From contig NZ_BBJS01000030.1 of NCBI RefSeq assembly GCF_000739895.2, positions 124,001 to 188,000 on the forward strand: 64,000 nt of DNA, written 5' to 3'. How positions within the stretch are numbered: position 1 is the stretch's first letter; the number at the start of each line of letters is the position of its first letter. The DNA is from Sphingomonas paucimobilis NBRC 13935 (GTDB lineage: Bacteria; Pseudomonadota; Alphaproteobacteria; Sphingomonadales; Sphingomonadaceae). Of this stretch, positions 1 to 9,961 are shown piece by piece. The translations under genes and the position numbers were made by a program. The notes beneath the pieces are model-generated. The model was not told the DNA's origin and did not search any database. It saw only the letters and a program-made list of their open reading frames with translations.

Positions 1-106
1 GGCACGTAATTGGCGACCAGCGTCGGAATGCCGATGCCGAGATTGACGTAGAAGCCGTCCTGCAGCTCGCGCGCGGCACGTGCCGCCATCTCATCACGGG
101 TCCAGC

Positions 107-110
<4 letters not shown>
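1..110 (-). CDS. pcaJ: 3-oxoacid (3-oxoadipate) CoA-transferase subunit B, partial
   Basis: Only the first 36 codons are in the window; the gene runs off the left edge. The readable N-terminus begins [19 protein letters not shown] and continues with a G-I-G-I-P-T-L-V stretch, which matches the start of CoA-transferase beta subunits. Its ATG overlaps the TGA of the upstream pcaI gene by 4 bases (ATGA), as expected for two subunits of one heteromeric enzyme. With PcaI it would move CoA from succinyl-CoA to 3-oxoadipate, the penultimate step of the beta-ketoadipate pathway. Substrate is inferred from the pobA neighbour; acetoacetate transferases (ScoA/ScoB) are the alternative. Confidence 0.8.
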
Positions 111-2013
<1,903 letters not shown>

Positions 2014-2129
2014 TCAACCCGACATTGTTCGCCGTATCGCCGGCATCATGCCTTGGCACACGCAGAGGGACGATGGACGACACGCGCAAAAAGTTGGACG
2101 ATTCGATCGCACCGCGTTAGCCATGACCC

Positions 2130-3005
2130 ATGGTGGCGGTGACGATTCCAAGCTTCTATCTCTACGGTGAGCCGCACCGGGCCGTGGAAGATGGGTTCGT
2201 TCATGCCGAGCGGCTGGACGATCGTTCCCGCCCGCACGAATGGACGATCCTTCCGCACGCCCATGCCGATCTGGTGCAGCTTTTTCTGCTGGAGCGGGGC
2301 GGCGGCGTGATGCGTGCCGAGGCGGACAGCTTTCCCGTCACCGCCCCCGCCCTGCTGATCGTCCCCGCCGGGATCGTCCATGGTTTCGACTGGTATCACG
2401 AATCCGAGGGCGCCGTCGTGACCTTGTCGGTGCGACATCTCGCGCTGCTCGACAGCCGCTATCCCGGACTTGCCGCAGTGTTCGATCGGGCGGGCGTGGT
2501 CTATCCGGACGAGGCGGCCATCGCGACGATCGGCGGGGGGATTGCGACACTGATGCGTGAACTGGGGTGGTCCGCACCGGGACATGGCGCGGCGGTGGAT
2601 GCCGCGCTGCTGACGGTCCTGGTCGAGACATTGCGTGCTTCGGGCGTGATGCAGGGCGGCGCGCGGTCCGCACCCGGCCATCATCACAGCCTCGTCGCCC
2701 GCTTCCGGGCGCGGATCGACGAGCGTTTCCGACTGCGCGAACCGATCGCCGTCTATGCCGAAGCGCTCGGCACCAGCGAAAGCCGCCTGCGTGTCGCCTG
2801 TGCCCGGATCGCGGCATTATCGCCCGCCGCGATGCTCGACCAGCGCGCCATGCTCGATGCCAAGCGGGCGCTCCTCTACACCAACTTATCGGTGGCGGAG
2901 GTGGGCTATTCGATCGGCTTCTCCGACCCGGCCTATTTCACGCGGTTCTTTACCCGCCATGCGGGCGTGTCGCCGCGCGCCTATCGCCAAATGGACAACG
3001 CCTGA
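2130..3005 (+). CDS. AraC-family transcriptional activator, PobR-like
   Basis: This 291-aa regulator has an N-terminal cupin-type sensor (residues about 1-130; the H-A-H-A-D-L-V-Q-L-F-L pattern is typical) and a C-terminal double helix-turn-helix (about 200-285). The end carries the AraC signature: VAEVGYSIGFSDPAYFTRFF, then a G-V-S-P-R-A-Y-R motif. It is transcribed divergently from pobA across a 125-bp gap. AraC-type PobR activators next to pobA are well known in several proteobacteria, so 4-hydroxybenzoate-responsive control of pobA-pcaIJ is the natural inference. The sequence does not show the ligand. The ATG at 2130 is the first in frame ahead of the sensor domain. Confidence 0.85.
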   Translation: MVAVTIPSFYLYGEPHRAVEDGFVHAERLDDRSRPHEWTILPHAHADLVQLFLLERGGGVMRAEADSFPVTAPALLIVPAGIVHGFDWYHESEGAVVTLSVRHLALLDSRYPGLAAVFDRAGVVYPDEAAIATIGGGIATLMRELGWSAPGHGAAVDAALLTVLVETLRASGVMQGGARSAPGHHHSLVARFRARIDERFRLREPIAVYAEALGTSESRLRVACARIAALSPAAMLDQRAMLDAKRALLYTNLSVAEVGYSIGFSDPAYFTRFFTRHAGVSPRAYRQMDNA

Positions 3006-3017
3006 TCCCACGGGCGA

Positions 3018-3206
3018 TCAGATCGCGCGCTCAATTGCTACACGCAGTCCATAACCCTCCAGTCCGATCAGCGGGTGGCGGCTATTGGTCAACAGGATTG
3101 TTTCCCGTTCGCGATCCTCATCATTGACCAGAATGGGCAGGCCCCCGTTGCGCGCTTCGTCGAGGATCTCCCCAAGCGTCGACAGAAAGGCGTGGCCGCC
3201 GGTCAT
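3018..3206 (-). pseudogene. 62-aa RibB/RibA-like chimeric remnant, coupled to the FAH gene
   Basis: This is a 62-codon frame. Its N-terminal half (LGEILDEARNGGLPILVNDE, then DRERE) resembles the start of 3,4-dihydroxy-2-butanone-4-phosphate synthase (RibB: ...ILVDDEDRENEG...). Its C-terminal half (LLTN...LEGYGLRVAIERAI) resembles the end of GTP cyclohydrolase II (RibA: LLTNNP...LEGYGL.VVERVPI). The roughly 300 residues in between, with all catalytic parts, are missing. The simplest reading is a bifunctional ribBA gene collapsed by an internal deletion. Its ATG overlaps the TGA of the FAH gene (ATGA), so it is probably still translated. It cannot be a working riboflavin enzyme. The similarity is from memory of the families and needs a search. 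Confidence 0.5.
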
Positions 3207-4141
3207 GCGCTGACGACGCGCTGGTCGATCGAACCGAATAGCGGACCGGCCCGCATCGTGACCCGATCACCGAAGGACAGGAACGGCGTGAGCGGCGCCC
3301 CGCCCTCGATCATCTCGATCGCCCGGCGCTCGGACAGGCAGGTGGAACCGACCCGCTGATGCTCGACGTTCGACACCGTGCCAGAGCCGATGATTGTCCC
3401 CGCGGGCAGATCACGAGTCCGCGCGGCATGTGCGATCAGTTCATGGAAGCCATAGGCCATCTCATCGCCCACCGGGTTTCCGAACCACGCGCCGTTGACC
3501 TCGACCGTCAGCGGCAGGCAGACCCGGCCATCGCGCCAATCATCGCCAAGCGCCTCGGGCGTGATCGCGAAAGGCGCGACGGAGCAGGCGGGTTTCGCCT
3601 GGACCCAGCCGAAGCCGGTCTTCATCTCGACCGGCGCAATCGCGCGCAACGACCAATCGTTGAGGAGCAAAACCAGTCGAACATGGCCGAGCGCCTCCTC
3701 TGGCCCACACCCCATCGGCACATCGCCCGTCACCACCGCGAATTCGCCCTCGAAGTCGATGCCGTCGGCCTCGCTGGGCAACGACACATCCTGCGTCGCC
3801 GATAGGAAGCGGTGCGACATACCTTGATACATCAGTGGCTTGTCGGTTTCGATCGGCGGCAGCTTGAACGCCTTCTGCATCAGTGCGCCGTGCGTCGGGA
3901 AGGCCGAGCCATCGAGCCATTGCCAGGCGCGAGGCAAGGGCGCCAGCAATGTGGCGCCGTTCAGCGTCTCGCCTTCCGCGTCGACCCGCCCGGCCAGCGC
4001 GCGCAGGGCAGGTTCGACGTGCGTCCAATCGTCCAGCGCCGCCTGCATCGACAAGCCTGCGGGCAAGCAGCGGCTGCCGTCGGTCGACACCACCACCAAG
4101 GCGCCATCCCGGCTGCCATCATCTCGGGTCGCAAGCCGCAT
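3203..4141 (-). CDS. Fumarylacetoacetate hydrolase family protein
   Basis: This 312-aa protein belongs to the FAH superfamily, the larger form with an extra N-terminal domain. Metal-site features are visible: the D-F-E-G-E-F-A segment (glutamate ligands), L-L-L-N-D-W-S (aspartate ligand) and the glycine-rich I-I-G-S-G-T-V-S loop near the C-terminus. Such enzymes hydrolyse the C-C bond of acylpyruvates such as fumarylacetoacetate. The start at 4141 (MRLATRDDG) is chosen because it lies 5 bp after the stop of the upstream cyclase gene; the longer frame is only overlap. It is the last intact enzyme of the receptor-led ring-fission operon and probably acts on a ring-cleavage product. The true substrate is unknown. 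Confidence 0.88.
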   Translation of the reverse strand: MRLATRDDGSRDGALVVVSTDGSRCLPAGLSMQAALDDWTHVEPALRALAGRVDAEGETLNGATLLAPLPRAWQWLDGSAFPTHGALMQKAFKLPPIETDKPLMYQGMSHRFLSATQDVSLPSEADGIDFEGEFAVVTGDVPMGCGPEEALGHVRLVLLLNDWSLRAIAPVEMKTGFGWVQAKPACSVAPFAITPEALGDDWRDGRVCLPLTVEVNGAWFGNPVGDEMAYGFHELIAHAARTRDLPAGTIIGSGTVSNVEHQRVGSTCLSERRAIEMIEGGAPLTPFLSFGDRVTMRAGPLFGSIDQRVVSA

Positions 4142-4146
4142 CGCGA

Positions 4147-4941
4147 TCAGCCCTCGAAGATGGCGACGGCGCGGCACCAGCCCGCCGACCCGCCCTTCAC
4201 CTTGACCGGCAGGCAGGAGACGGTGAAGCCGGTGGACGGAAGCTCCTCCAGCCGGGTCAGCTTTTCCATATGGCAATAGCCGATCTCTCGCCCGGCCTTA
4301 TGCCCTTCCCAGACCAGCGAATAGTCGCCCGTCTGGGCGACGCGTGCGGCGGTGTGGCTGAACGGCGCGTCCCAGCTCCAGGCATCGGTACCGGTCACGC
4401 GCACGCCGCGCTCCGTCAGGTACATGGTCGCCTCATAGCCCATGCCGCAACCGCGCCCGAGAAAATCGGGCTGGCCCAGCGCCGCGCCGGCGCCGGTGTT
4501 GACCAACACGATATCCAACGGTCGCAATTCGTGCCCGATCCGTGCCAGCTCCGCCTCGACCTCAGCCGCCGTCACGACATGGCCATCGGGCAGATGGCGG
4601 AAATCGAGCTTCACGCCGGGCTGGACGCACCATTCCAGCGGCACCTCGTCGATCGTGAGCGCTGGCCTACCACCACCGCCCAACGCCTCGTCCATCGTCG
4701 GATGGTAATGCCAAGGGGCATCGAGATGCGTGCCGTTATGCGTGCTGAGCGTCAGCATCTCCGAGGCCGCGAAGCCCTCACCCCCCGCCATGGCCTCGGC
4801 GGTGATGCCGGGGAAGAACATCGCGGCCTCCGCCACCGTCTCGCGATGGGTCTGGCGCGTGATGCTGGGGCGCATGAAGGGTGGGTCGGTGATGACCTCC
4901 GGGTCGATCGCGATCGACAGGTCGACGATGCGGCGCATCAT
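4147..4941 (-). CDS. Cyclase family protein (kynurenine-formamidase-like hydrolase)
   Basis: This 264-aa protein carries the cyclase-family (PF04199) metal motif STHNGTHLDAPWHYHP at residues 66-81, with His72, Asp74 and His78 as probable metal ligands. The family includes kynurenine formamidase, isatin hydrolase and several hydrolases in aromatic catabolism. The ATG at 4941 overlaps the TGA of the preceding alpha/beta hydrolase by 4 bases. The second Met directly after it is the only other option. In this operon it could hydrolyse a lactone, amide or ester intermediate formed after ring fission. The exact reaction is not visible. Confidence 0.85.
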   Translation of the reverse strand: MMRRIVDLSIAIDPEVITDPPFMRPSITRQTHRETVAEAAMFFPGITAEAMAGGEGFAASEMLTLSTHNGTHLDAPWHYHPTMDEALGGGGRPALTIDEVPLEWCVQPGVKLDFRHLPDGHVVTAAEVEAELARIGHELRPLDIVLVNTGAGAALGQPDFLGRGCGMGYEATMYLTERGVRVTGTDAWSWDAPFSHTAARVAQTGDYSLVWEGHKAGREIGYCHMEKLTRLEELPSTGFTVSCLPVKVKGGSAGWCRAVAIFEG

Positions 4942-6095
4942 GCCGTGTGCCCTCCCAATGTCTCGGCGAACCAGTCGGAAATCAGGTCGCGACCATATGC
5001 CATATTGTCGGCTCCGACATGCTCGACGCCGCCCTCACGCGACGTGAAGACGACCTTCTCGCGACGCGGCGAATTCACGAGCTGGTCGTAAAGGTCGTCG
5101 GCATATTTCACGTTGATCTGGCGGTCGTTCGCGCCGTGGGTGACGAGGAACGGCACCGCGATCCGGTCCATATGGCCGTTGAGGTTCATCGCCTCGGACT
5201 TGGCGAGAAAATCGTCCTGATCCTTCGCGCCGAACGCCCAGTGGACATGCGCCCAGTAATGCGGGACGGGGTTTTCGCCCTCCCGCGCCAGGCGCTTGTC
5301 CTGAACCTCGCGCCAATTATGGTTCGCCCCCCACACCGCGCCGCTGGCGAAGCGCGGCTCATAGGCGACGGCACGCGGCGCAAAGTGACCGCCCAGCGAA
5401 ATGCCGGTCATGCCGATCCGCTTGGGGTCGACATCGGGCTGCTGCTCCAGCCAGTCGACCGCCGCGCTGGCCCAGTGTTCGCTGTGCGGGTCGACCGGCA
5501 GGCCTTGAAGCCGCAGGGCCTCGCCCGAGCCCGGCTGGTCGACGCACAGGGTCGAAATGCCACGGCGCGCGAGTTCGTGCGGCAGCCGCGTCCAATAGAG
5601 CAGTTCCTTGCAGCTATCGAGACCGTTGCAGAACACGACGACCGGCTTGCGACCGTCGCCCCGCGCGCGGGTGTAAAGGGCGGGCATGGTGCCCATCGCC
5701 AACGGGATCTCCACCCGCTCCCGGTTCAGTCGTCCCAGCGCCGTCGAACGATCGAACGCATCGCGCGCCCGTGCATAGGTTTCGCGGCGGCCCGGATGGC
5801 CATGCCCCTGCATCCGTTCGGCGGTGATGAGGTAGAGGCTTGCACGCTCCAGCTTGTTGGAAGCCGAAAAGGCCCGCCCCTTCGCCTCGTCCTCCGCGGC
5901 CAAGTCGATCAGCTTGTCGCCCATCGCCGCCCAGGCCTTCATGAACATCGGCGTTCCGGCATCGGCCCCGTTTGCCGCCGCGTCCTTGATCGGCTGGCAC
6001 ATATCGATGATCTCGCCGAGTTGCGCACCCGACTCCATCGCGATCGCGACCGACAGATTCCAGATATAGTTGGGAAAGGGTTCGTAGAGCGCCAT
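4938..6095 (-). CDS. Alpha/beta hydrolase, 2,6-dihydroxypseudooxynicotine hydrolase-like
   Basis: This 385-aa protein has an N-terminal helical domain (about 1-130) followed by an alpha/beta hydrolase core. The nucleophile elbow is G-I-S-L-G-G with Ser233. The acid is probably the Asp in THGANDRQIN and the base the His in GGVEHVGADN. The helical N-domain plus this elbow is typical of the DUF1100/DHPON-hydrolase group, some members of which cleave C-C bonds of ketone intermediates. The start at 6095 (MALYEPFPN) lies 5 bp after the stop of the dioxygenase gene. Placed between an extradiol dioxygenase and an FAH-type enzyme, it is a candidate C-C hydrolase of the ring-fission product; this role is inference. 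Confidence 0.8.
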   Translation of the reverse strand: MALYEPFPNYIWNLSVAIAMESGAQLGEIIDMCQPIKDAAANGADAGTPMFMKAWAAMGDKLIDLAAEDEAKGRAFSASNKLERASLYLITAERMQGHGHPGRRETYARARDAFDRSTALGRLNRERVEIPLAMGTMPALYTRARGDGRKPVVVFCNGLDSCKELLYWTRLPHELARRGISTLCVDQPGSGEALRLQGLPVDPHSEHWASAAVDWLEQQPDVDPKRIGMTGISLGGHFAPRAVAYEPRFASGAVWGANHNWREVQDKRLAREGENPVPHYWAHVHWAFGAKDQDDFLAKSEAMNLNGHMDRIAVPFLVTHGANDRQINVKYADDLYDQLVNSPRREKVVFTSREGGVEHVGADNMAYGRDLISDWFAETLGGHTA

Positions 6096-6100
6096 CGGGG

Positions 6101-7003
6101 TTATACCGAAACCGGCTGGAACAGCCCGGCATCGGGCTTGGGATGCGGCATGGTCTGCGGACCGCCGACGCCGATGCCCCATTGGTCCATCGTGCCGGGA
6201 CCGGGGACATGCACCTGATGCTCGTGCGTCTCGAAGTCGACATGCTCCAGTTCCGAGGTGTATTCGACCGCGAAACCGTTCGGCGTCGTGAAATAGCTGA
6301 AGGTGTTGTTGCCCGCCGTATGGCGGCCAGGGCCCCAGCGTATGTCGGTCCCCGCCTGCTTCAGTCGCCAGATGCCCGCCATCATGTCGTCGACGGTCAG
6401 CATGTCATAGGCGACATGGTTGAGGCAGGGCGGCCCCGGCAGGATCGCGAGGCGATGATGCGCCGAATTGCAGCGCAGGAAGCACATGAAATCACCCAGC
6501 CAGTCCGATACGCGAAAGCCCAGCACGTCGGTGAAGAAGGCCACCATCGCGCGGTGATCGGGCGAATGCAGCACGATATGGCTGATCTTCTGCGGGATGC
6601 CTTCCCAACGGCTGAGCGTGCGCGGCGTGCGGCGCTCAACATCCGCCGAAATTTCGAAAGGCAGACCGTCGGGCGAGAAGAACCGGAAGCCATAGCCGCC
6701 GCCCATCGTCGTCAGGTCACGAGGGGCGAAAATGACCCGGCAACCGGCGTCCACCACCTTGCCATGCAACGCATCGACATCGGCGCGCGTGTCGGCGGCG
6801 AGTGCTATGACGTCGATACGGTTGGCGTCGTCCTGCCGCAGGCGGACGACATAGGCCTCGTCATGCCCCTCGGCGGCGAAGTGATACAGGCCATCCTGCT
6901 CGCCCGCCTCCACCAGTTTCCAGTCGTCGCGATAAAAGGCGCGCTCGGCGTCCAGGTCGGCGACGCCGTAGCCGACGTAACGGATCTCGGTCACTCTTGC
7001 CAT
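6101..7003 (-). CDS. Extradiol ring-cleavage dioxygenase of the VOC superfamily
   Basis: This 300-aa protein has two glyoxalase/bleomycin-resistance (VOC) modules: residues about 4-125 and 137-255. The C-terminal module carries the expected Fe(II) triad, His142 (or His146), His196 in L-N-H-V-A-Y-D and Glu247 in F-A-V-E-Y. This fits a catechol 2,3-dioxygenase-type enzyme that opens a catecholic ring next to the two hydroxyls. The start at 7003 (MARVTEIRYVG) is chosen because the module begins immediately after it. It is the first gene after the TonB receptor in the same direction, 64 bp downstream, separated by a strong hairpin. The ring substrate is unknown. Confidence 0.87.
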   Translation of the reverse strand: MARVTEIRYVGYGVADLDAERAFYRDDWKLVEAGEQDGLYHFAAEGHDEAYVVRLRQDDANRIDVIALAADTRADVDALHGKVVDAGCRVIFAPRDLTTMGGGYGFRFFSPDGLPFEISADVERRTPRTLSRWEGIPQKISHIVLHSPDHRAMVAFFTDVLGFRVSDWLGDFMCFLRCNSAHHRLAILPGPPCLNHVAYDMLTVDDMMAGIWRLKQAGTDIRWGPGRHTAGNNTFSYFTTPNGFAVEYTSELEHVDFETHEHQVHVPGPGTMDQWGIGVGGPQTMPHPKPDAGLFQPVSV

Positions 7004-7028
7004 GTCATGCTCCAGGGGCTGGGTCGTT

Positions 7029-7058
7029 CCCCGGCGGTGGCGACACGCCCCGCCGGGG
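7029..7058 (-). other. Intercistronic hairpin between receptor and dioxygenase genes
   Basis: A perfect 9-bp stem, CCCCGGCGG (7029-7037) with CCGCCGGGG (7050-7058), and a 12-nt loop lies between the receptor stop and the dioxygenase start. On the minus strand it is not followed by a T run, so it is not a standard intrinsic terminator. It may stabilise the receptor mRNA or reduce read-through into the catabolic genes. Confidence 0.55.
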
Positions 7059-7067
7059 ACAGTATCG

Positions 7068-9386
7068 TCAGAAGCGGAATGTGCCCTGCACGCCGTAGGT
7101 GCGCGGCTGGCCGAAATTCCAGTTATAGATGTTGATGCCGCCGCCGGTGAACCCGGCATAGGTCTTTACCCGATTGTCCTCGAGATTGCGGACATAGCCC
7201 TGAATGCTGAACCGGTTGTTCGGCATGTTCAGCTCGAGGCTGAGATCGGTGGTGGTGAACGCATCCACTTCGTCGCCCTTGTAGTTGAAGGCGGTGAGGA
7301 AATAGCGCGACTTGAACCGGCTGAAGCCGTTGGCGACTAGCTTGTACCCGTCACCGAGCTCGATCGTCTTGGTATAGTTGATACCGATCGTCCATTTCGG
7401 CGCCTGCGGCGCGACGTTGCCCGCCAGGTCCAGCGTCAGGCGCGGAACGTTCGCCGGAGGATTGGCCAGCGTCGGGGCCGGGATGCCCGCGAACTGTTGC
7501 AAACGCGCGTCGATATAGTTGACGATCAGGCTGACCCGATCATTGGGTGACAGCCGCACGGCGGTATCGGTCTCGATACCCCAGACCCGGCTCTTGCCCG
7601 CATTGAAGGTACGCGCACCGACCGTGGTGTCGATATAGACCTGAACCTGCTGGTCCTTATAGTCATAATAAAAGGCGCTGGCGTTGAATTCGAGCCGGTT
7701 GCCCATGAAGCGGTTCTTCGAGCCGACCTCATAGGCGGTCAGATTTTCCGCATTGAACGATCCGACCAGATCGAAGCCGCCGCTCTTATAGCCGGTGCTG
7801 ACCTTCGCGTAGAGCAGGTTGTCGCGGGCGGGCTTGTATTCGACACCCGCTGTCCAGGTGATCTTGTCTTCCTTGTAGGTCGGATAGCGGATCACCGCCC
7901 CTGCCCCGCTGCCGTCAGCGGGCGGCCGCGCCATGGTCGGCGAGCGATAGAAGCCGTAATTGATGTATTTCGCGTCCTTCTTGTCATCGGTGTAGCGAAT
8001 GCCGCCGGTGAAGCTCAGCGTGTCGGGCACGACCCAATAGGTCGCCTGGGCGAAGGCCGATTTCGAGTCCGACGTCACGTAAGGACGATAGAAGAAGTTG
8101 GCGAAGGCACCCGCCACGGGCAGATAGAGACCACGCTCGATGATCTGGTTCTCGTGGAAATAGAACCCGCCGACCTGCCAGACGAACTGACCCTGGGTTC
8201 CGCCGTTCAACCGCACTTCGTGGCTTTGCGTACGCGTGTCGTAGCGATCGTTATAGAAGGTGAACAACTCCGGCAGGAAGCCGTTCTGCGGGATGACCGC
8301 CTGATTATCGACATGCCGATAACCGCCGATATAGCTGAGCGTCGCGCCCCCGAAATCATAGGAGATGCGGCCGCGCACCGCATATTGCTGGCTCTTGAAG
8401 CTGCCCATCCGGCCGAGCGGGAAGCTCGCGGGATCGAAACCCTGAGGCACGTCGACAAAGGACGGGACCTGGCGCTGGGCGAGCGTGGTATAGGTCGTGG
8501 GCGGGGCGATTGAGGCGGGCAGTTCGGTTACACCCGGCGTCGACCCGTTGACCGCCAGACCATATTGCATCGGCCCGGTCTGGTCGATGTCGACATATTC
8601 ACCGGCAAGATAGACCTCCAGTGCCCCCGGCGCGAACAGGATGCTGCCGCGAACCGCATCGACATTGGCATTGTCACCGCGGCCCGCCGGGCCGTTGTCG
8701 ACATAACCGTCATGCTGATTGTGCAGCCCCGCCACACGGATCGCTACCGTGTCGCCCAACGGCACGTTGACCGCGCCCGTCGCGTAGATGGCGTCGTAAT
8801 TGCCATACCCCGCTGTTGCCGAACCCTCGAAGCTCTGGAGCACCGGCTTGGCCGCCACGATGTTGAGCGCGCCCGCCGTCGAATTGCGCCCGAACAGCGT
8901 CCCTTGCGGCCCGCGCAGAACTTCGATCCGTTCCAGATCGAAGAAATTGGCGTTCAGGCCGACTGGGCGATTGATATATTCGCCATCGATCGAAACGGTC
9001 AGTGCGGGATCGGCGCTCTCCGAAATATCCTGGCTGGACACGCCGCGAATGGCGATCTTGGTGAACACGGAGTCCGGGGTGATACCCAGATCGGGAGCAA
9101 GACGCTGCAGCCCGCTGACGTCGGTGACCTGCGCCTTGGTCAGATCCGCACCACCGATGGCACGAATGGCGATCGGGGTATCCTGCAACCGGGTCTCGAC
9201 CTTGGTTGCGGTAACGATGATATCCTCGGACTGAGCCGCATTATCGGGCGCTGCCGCCGTCGTCCTGTTGGCCGACGTCTGCGGCGTGGCACCCGCCGGA
9301 TCAGCGACCTGCGCGAACGCGGGGTGAGCCACCCACATGGCGGTGGTGGTAAGCGCCGTGGTAGCGACGCGACGGAACCTCTTCAT
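7068..9386 (-). CDS. TonB-dependent outer-membrane receptor
   Basis: This 772-aa protein has an N-terminal signal peptide (MKRFRRVATTALTTTAMW... ending at A-F-A-Q). A TonB box follows (D-I-I-V-T-A-T-K), then a plug domain (with V-L-R-G-P-Q-G-T-L-F-G-R-N-S-T near residue 155), and a 22-strand-type barrel ending in a terminal aromatic (T-F-R-F). It imports a bulky ligand across the outer membrane using TonB energy. The start at 9386 has a GAGAGG ribosome site just upstream; the longer frame lacks a signal peptide. A TAGAA-N6-TTCTA palindrome lies about 50 bp upstream. Location with glycoside and aromatic genes suggests an aromatic glycoside as the ligand. Confidence 0.95.
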   Translation of the reverse strand: MKRFRRVATTALTTTAMWVAHPAFAQVADPAGATPQTSANRTTAAAPDNAAQSEDIIVTATKVETRLQDTPIAIRAIGGADLTKAQVTDVSGLQRLAPDLGITPDSVFTKIAIRGVSSQDISESADPALTVSIDGEYINRPVGLNANFFDLERIEVLRGPQGTLFGRNSTAGALNIVAAKPVLQSFEGSATAGYGNYDAIYATGAVNVPLGDTVAIRVAGLHNQHDGYVDNGPAGRGDNANVDAVRGSILFAPGALEVYLAGEYVDIDQTGPMQYGLAVNGSTPGVTELPASIAPPTTYTTLAQRQVPSFVDVPQGFDPASFPLGRMGSFKSQQYAVRGRISYDFGGATLSYIGGYRHVDNQAVIPQNGFLPELFTFYNDRYDTRTQSHEVRLNGGTQGQFVWQVGGFYFHENQIIERGLYLPVAGAFANFFYRPYVTSDSKSAFAQATYWVVPDTLSFTGGIRYTDDKKDAKYINYGFYRSPTMARPPADGSGAGAVIRYPTYKEDKITWTAGVEYKPARDNLLYAKVSTGYKSGGFDLVGSFNAENLTAYEVGSKNRFMGNRLEFNASAFYYDYKDQQVQVYIDTTVGARTFNAGKSRVWGIETDTAVRLSPNDRVSLIVNYIDARLQQFAGIPAPTLANPPANVPRLTLDLAGNVAPQAPKWTIGINYTKTIELGDGYKLVANGFSRFKSRYFLTAFNYKGDEVDAFTTTDLSLELNMPNNRFSIQGYVRNLEDNRVKTYAGFTGGGINIYNWNFGQPRTYGVQGTFRF

Positions 9387-9434
9387 ACGATCCCCTCTCC
9401 ATGATCGGAGGCGTGTCCGCCTCTCGTTTAGAAC

Positions 9435-9450
9435 TAGAATGATTGTTCTA
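9435..9450. promoter_or_regulatory. Predicted TetR operator, site 1 (receptor promoter)
   Basis: The 16-bp palindrome TAGAATGATTGTTCTA fits TAGAA-N6-TTCTR, shared with three other promoters in the window. It lies 49 bp before the receptor start codon. An extra TAGAA half-site occurs at 9429-9433. The proposed regulator is the TetR protein encoded at 14106; binding is inferred, not shown. Confidence 0.7.
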
Positions 9451-9508
9451 TTTATTATTCGAGTCAAGCGCTGATATGCGGTCGAACGCGATTAATTTGC
9501 GTCGCCGA

Positions 9509-9961
9509 TCAGAACATGGGATGCGGATTGCGCGACGCCGTCGGCATCGGCTGGATGACGTCCCAATGCTCCACGATCTTTCCGCCCTTCAGGCGGTAGA
9601 TATCGGCGACCGCGCCACCGGCCGAGGTCGGATCCGTGCGCCCATGCAAGTGTATGACCGCCATATCGCCATCGACGATGATCCGCTTCACGTCGAAGCG
9701 CGCACCCGGCATTGTAAATTTCGGAGCGAGCGCGGCCACCGCCGCATCCCGACCATCGGCCAGCCCCGGATTATGCTGGATATAGTCGGGCACGACATAG
9801 CGCTGAAACGCCCCCGCCACGTCGCGCCGAGTATAGAAGCGGTCGGCGAAATCGGTCATGATCGCGCGGTTGCGCTCGGTCAGCGTGGCGCCCGATCCGG
9901 CGATTGCCGCTGGAGCCAGGAAGGGCACCGTCAGGACAAACGCGTGAAACAGGGCCTTCAT
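9509..9961 (-). CDS. Exported SnoaL/NTF2-like protein
   Basis: This 150-aa protein has a signal peptide (MKALFHAFVLTVPFLAPAAI, cut near A-I-A-G) followed by a single NTF2-fold domain of the SnoaL type. Typical features are Y-I-Q-H-N-P-G in the middle and V-A-D-I-Y-R-L-K-G-G-K-I-V-E-H-W-D near the end. Such proteins are often called SnoaL-like aldol-condensation or nuclear-transport-factor-2 enzymes, but many have no proven activity. Its ATG overlaps the GH3 stop by 4 bases, so it is the last gene of the LLM-reductase-GH3 operon. It would act in the periplasm. Its reaction is unknown. Confidence 0.85.
   Translation of the reverse strand: MKALFHAFVLTVPFLAPAAIAGSGATLTERNRAIMTDFADRFYTRRDVAGAFQRYVVPDYIQHNPGLADGRDAAVAALAPKFTMPGARFDVKRIIVDGDMAVIHLHGRTDPTSAGGAVADIYRLKGGKIVEHWDVIQPMPTASRNPHPMF

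Noticed and set aside
3883..5091. A 402-codon Arg-rich plus-strand frame.
   Set aside because: It lies opposite the FAH and cyclase genes, which have conserved motifs and 4-5 bp junctions.
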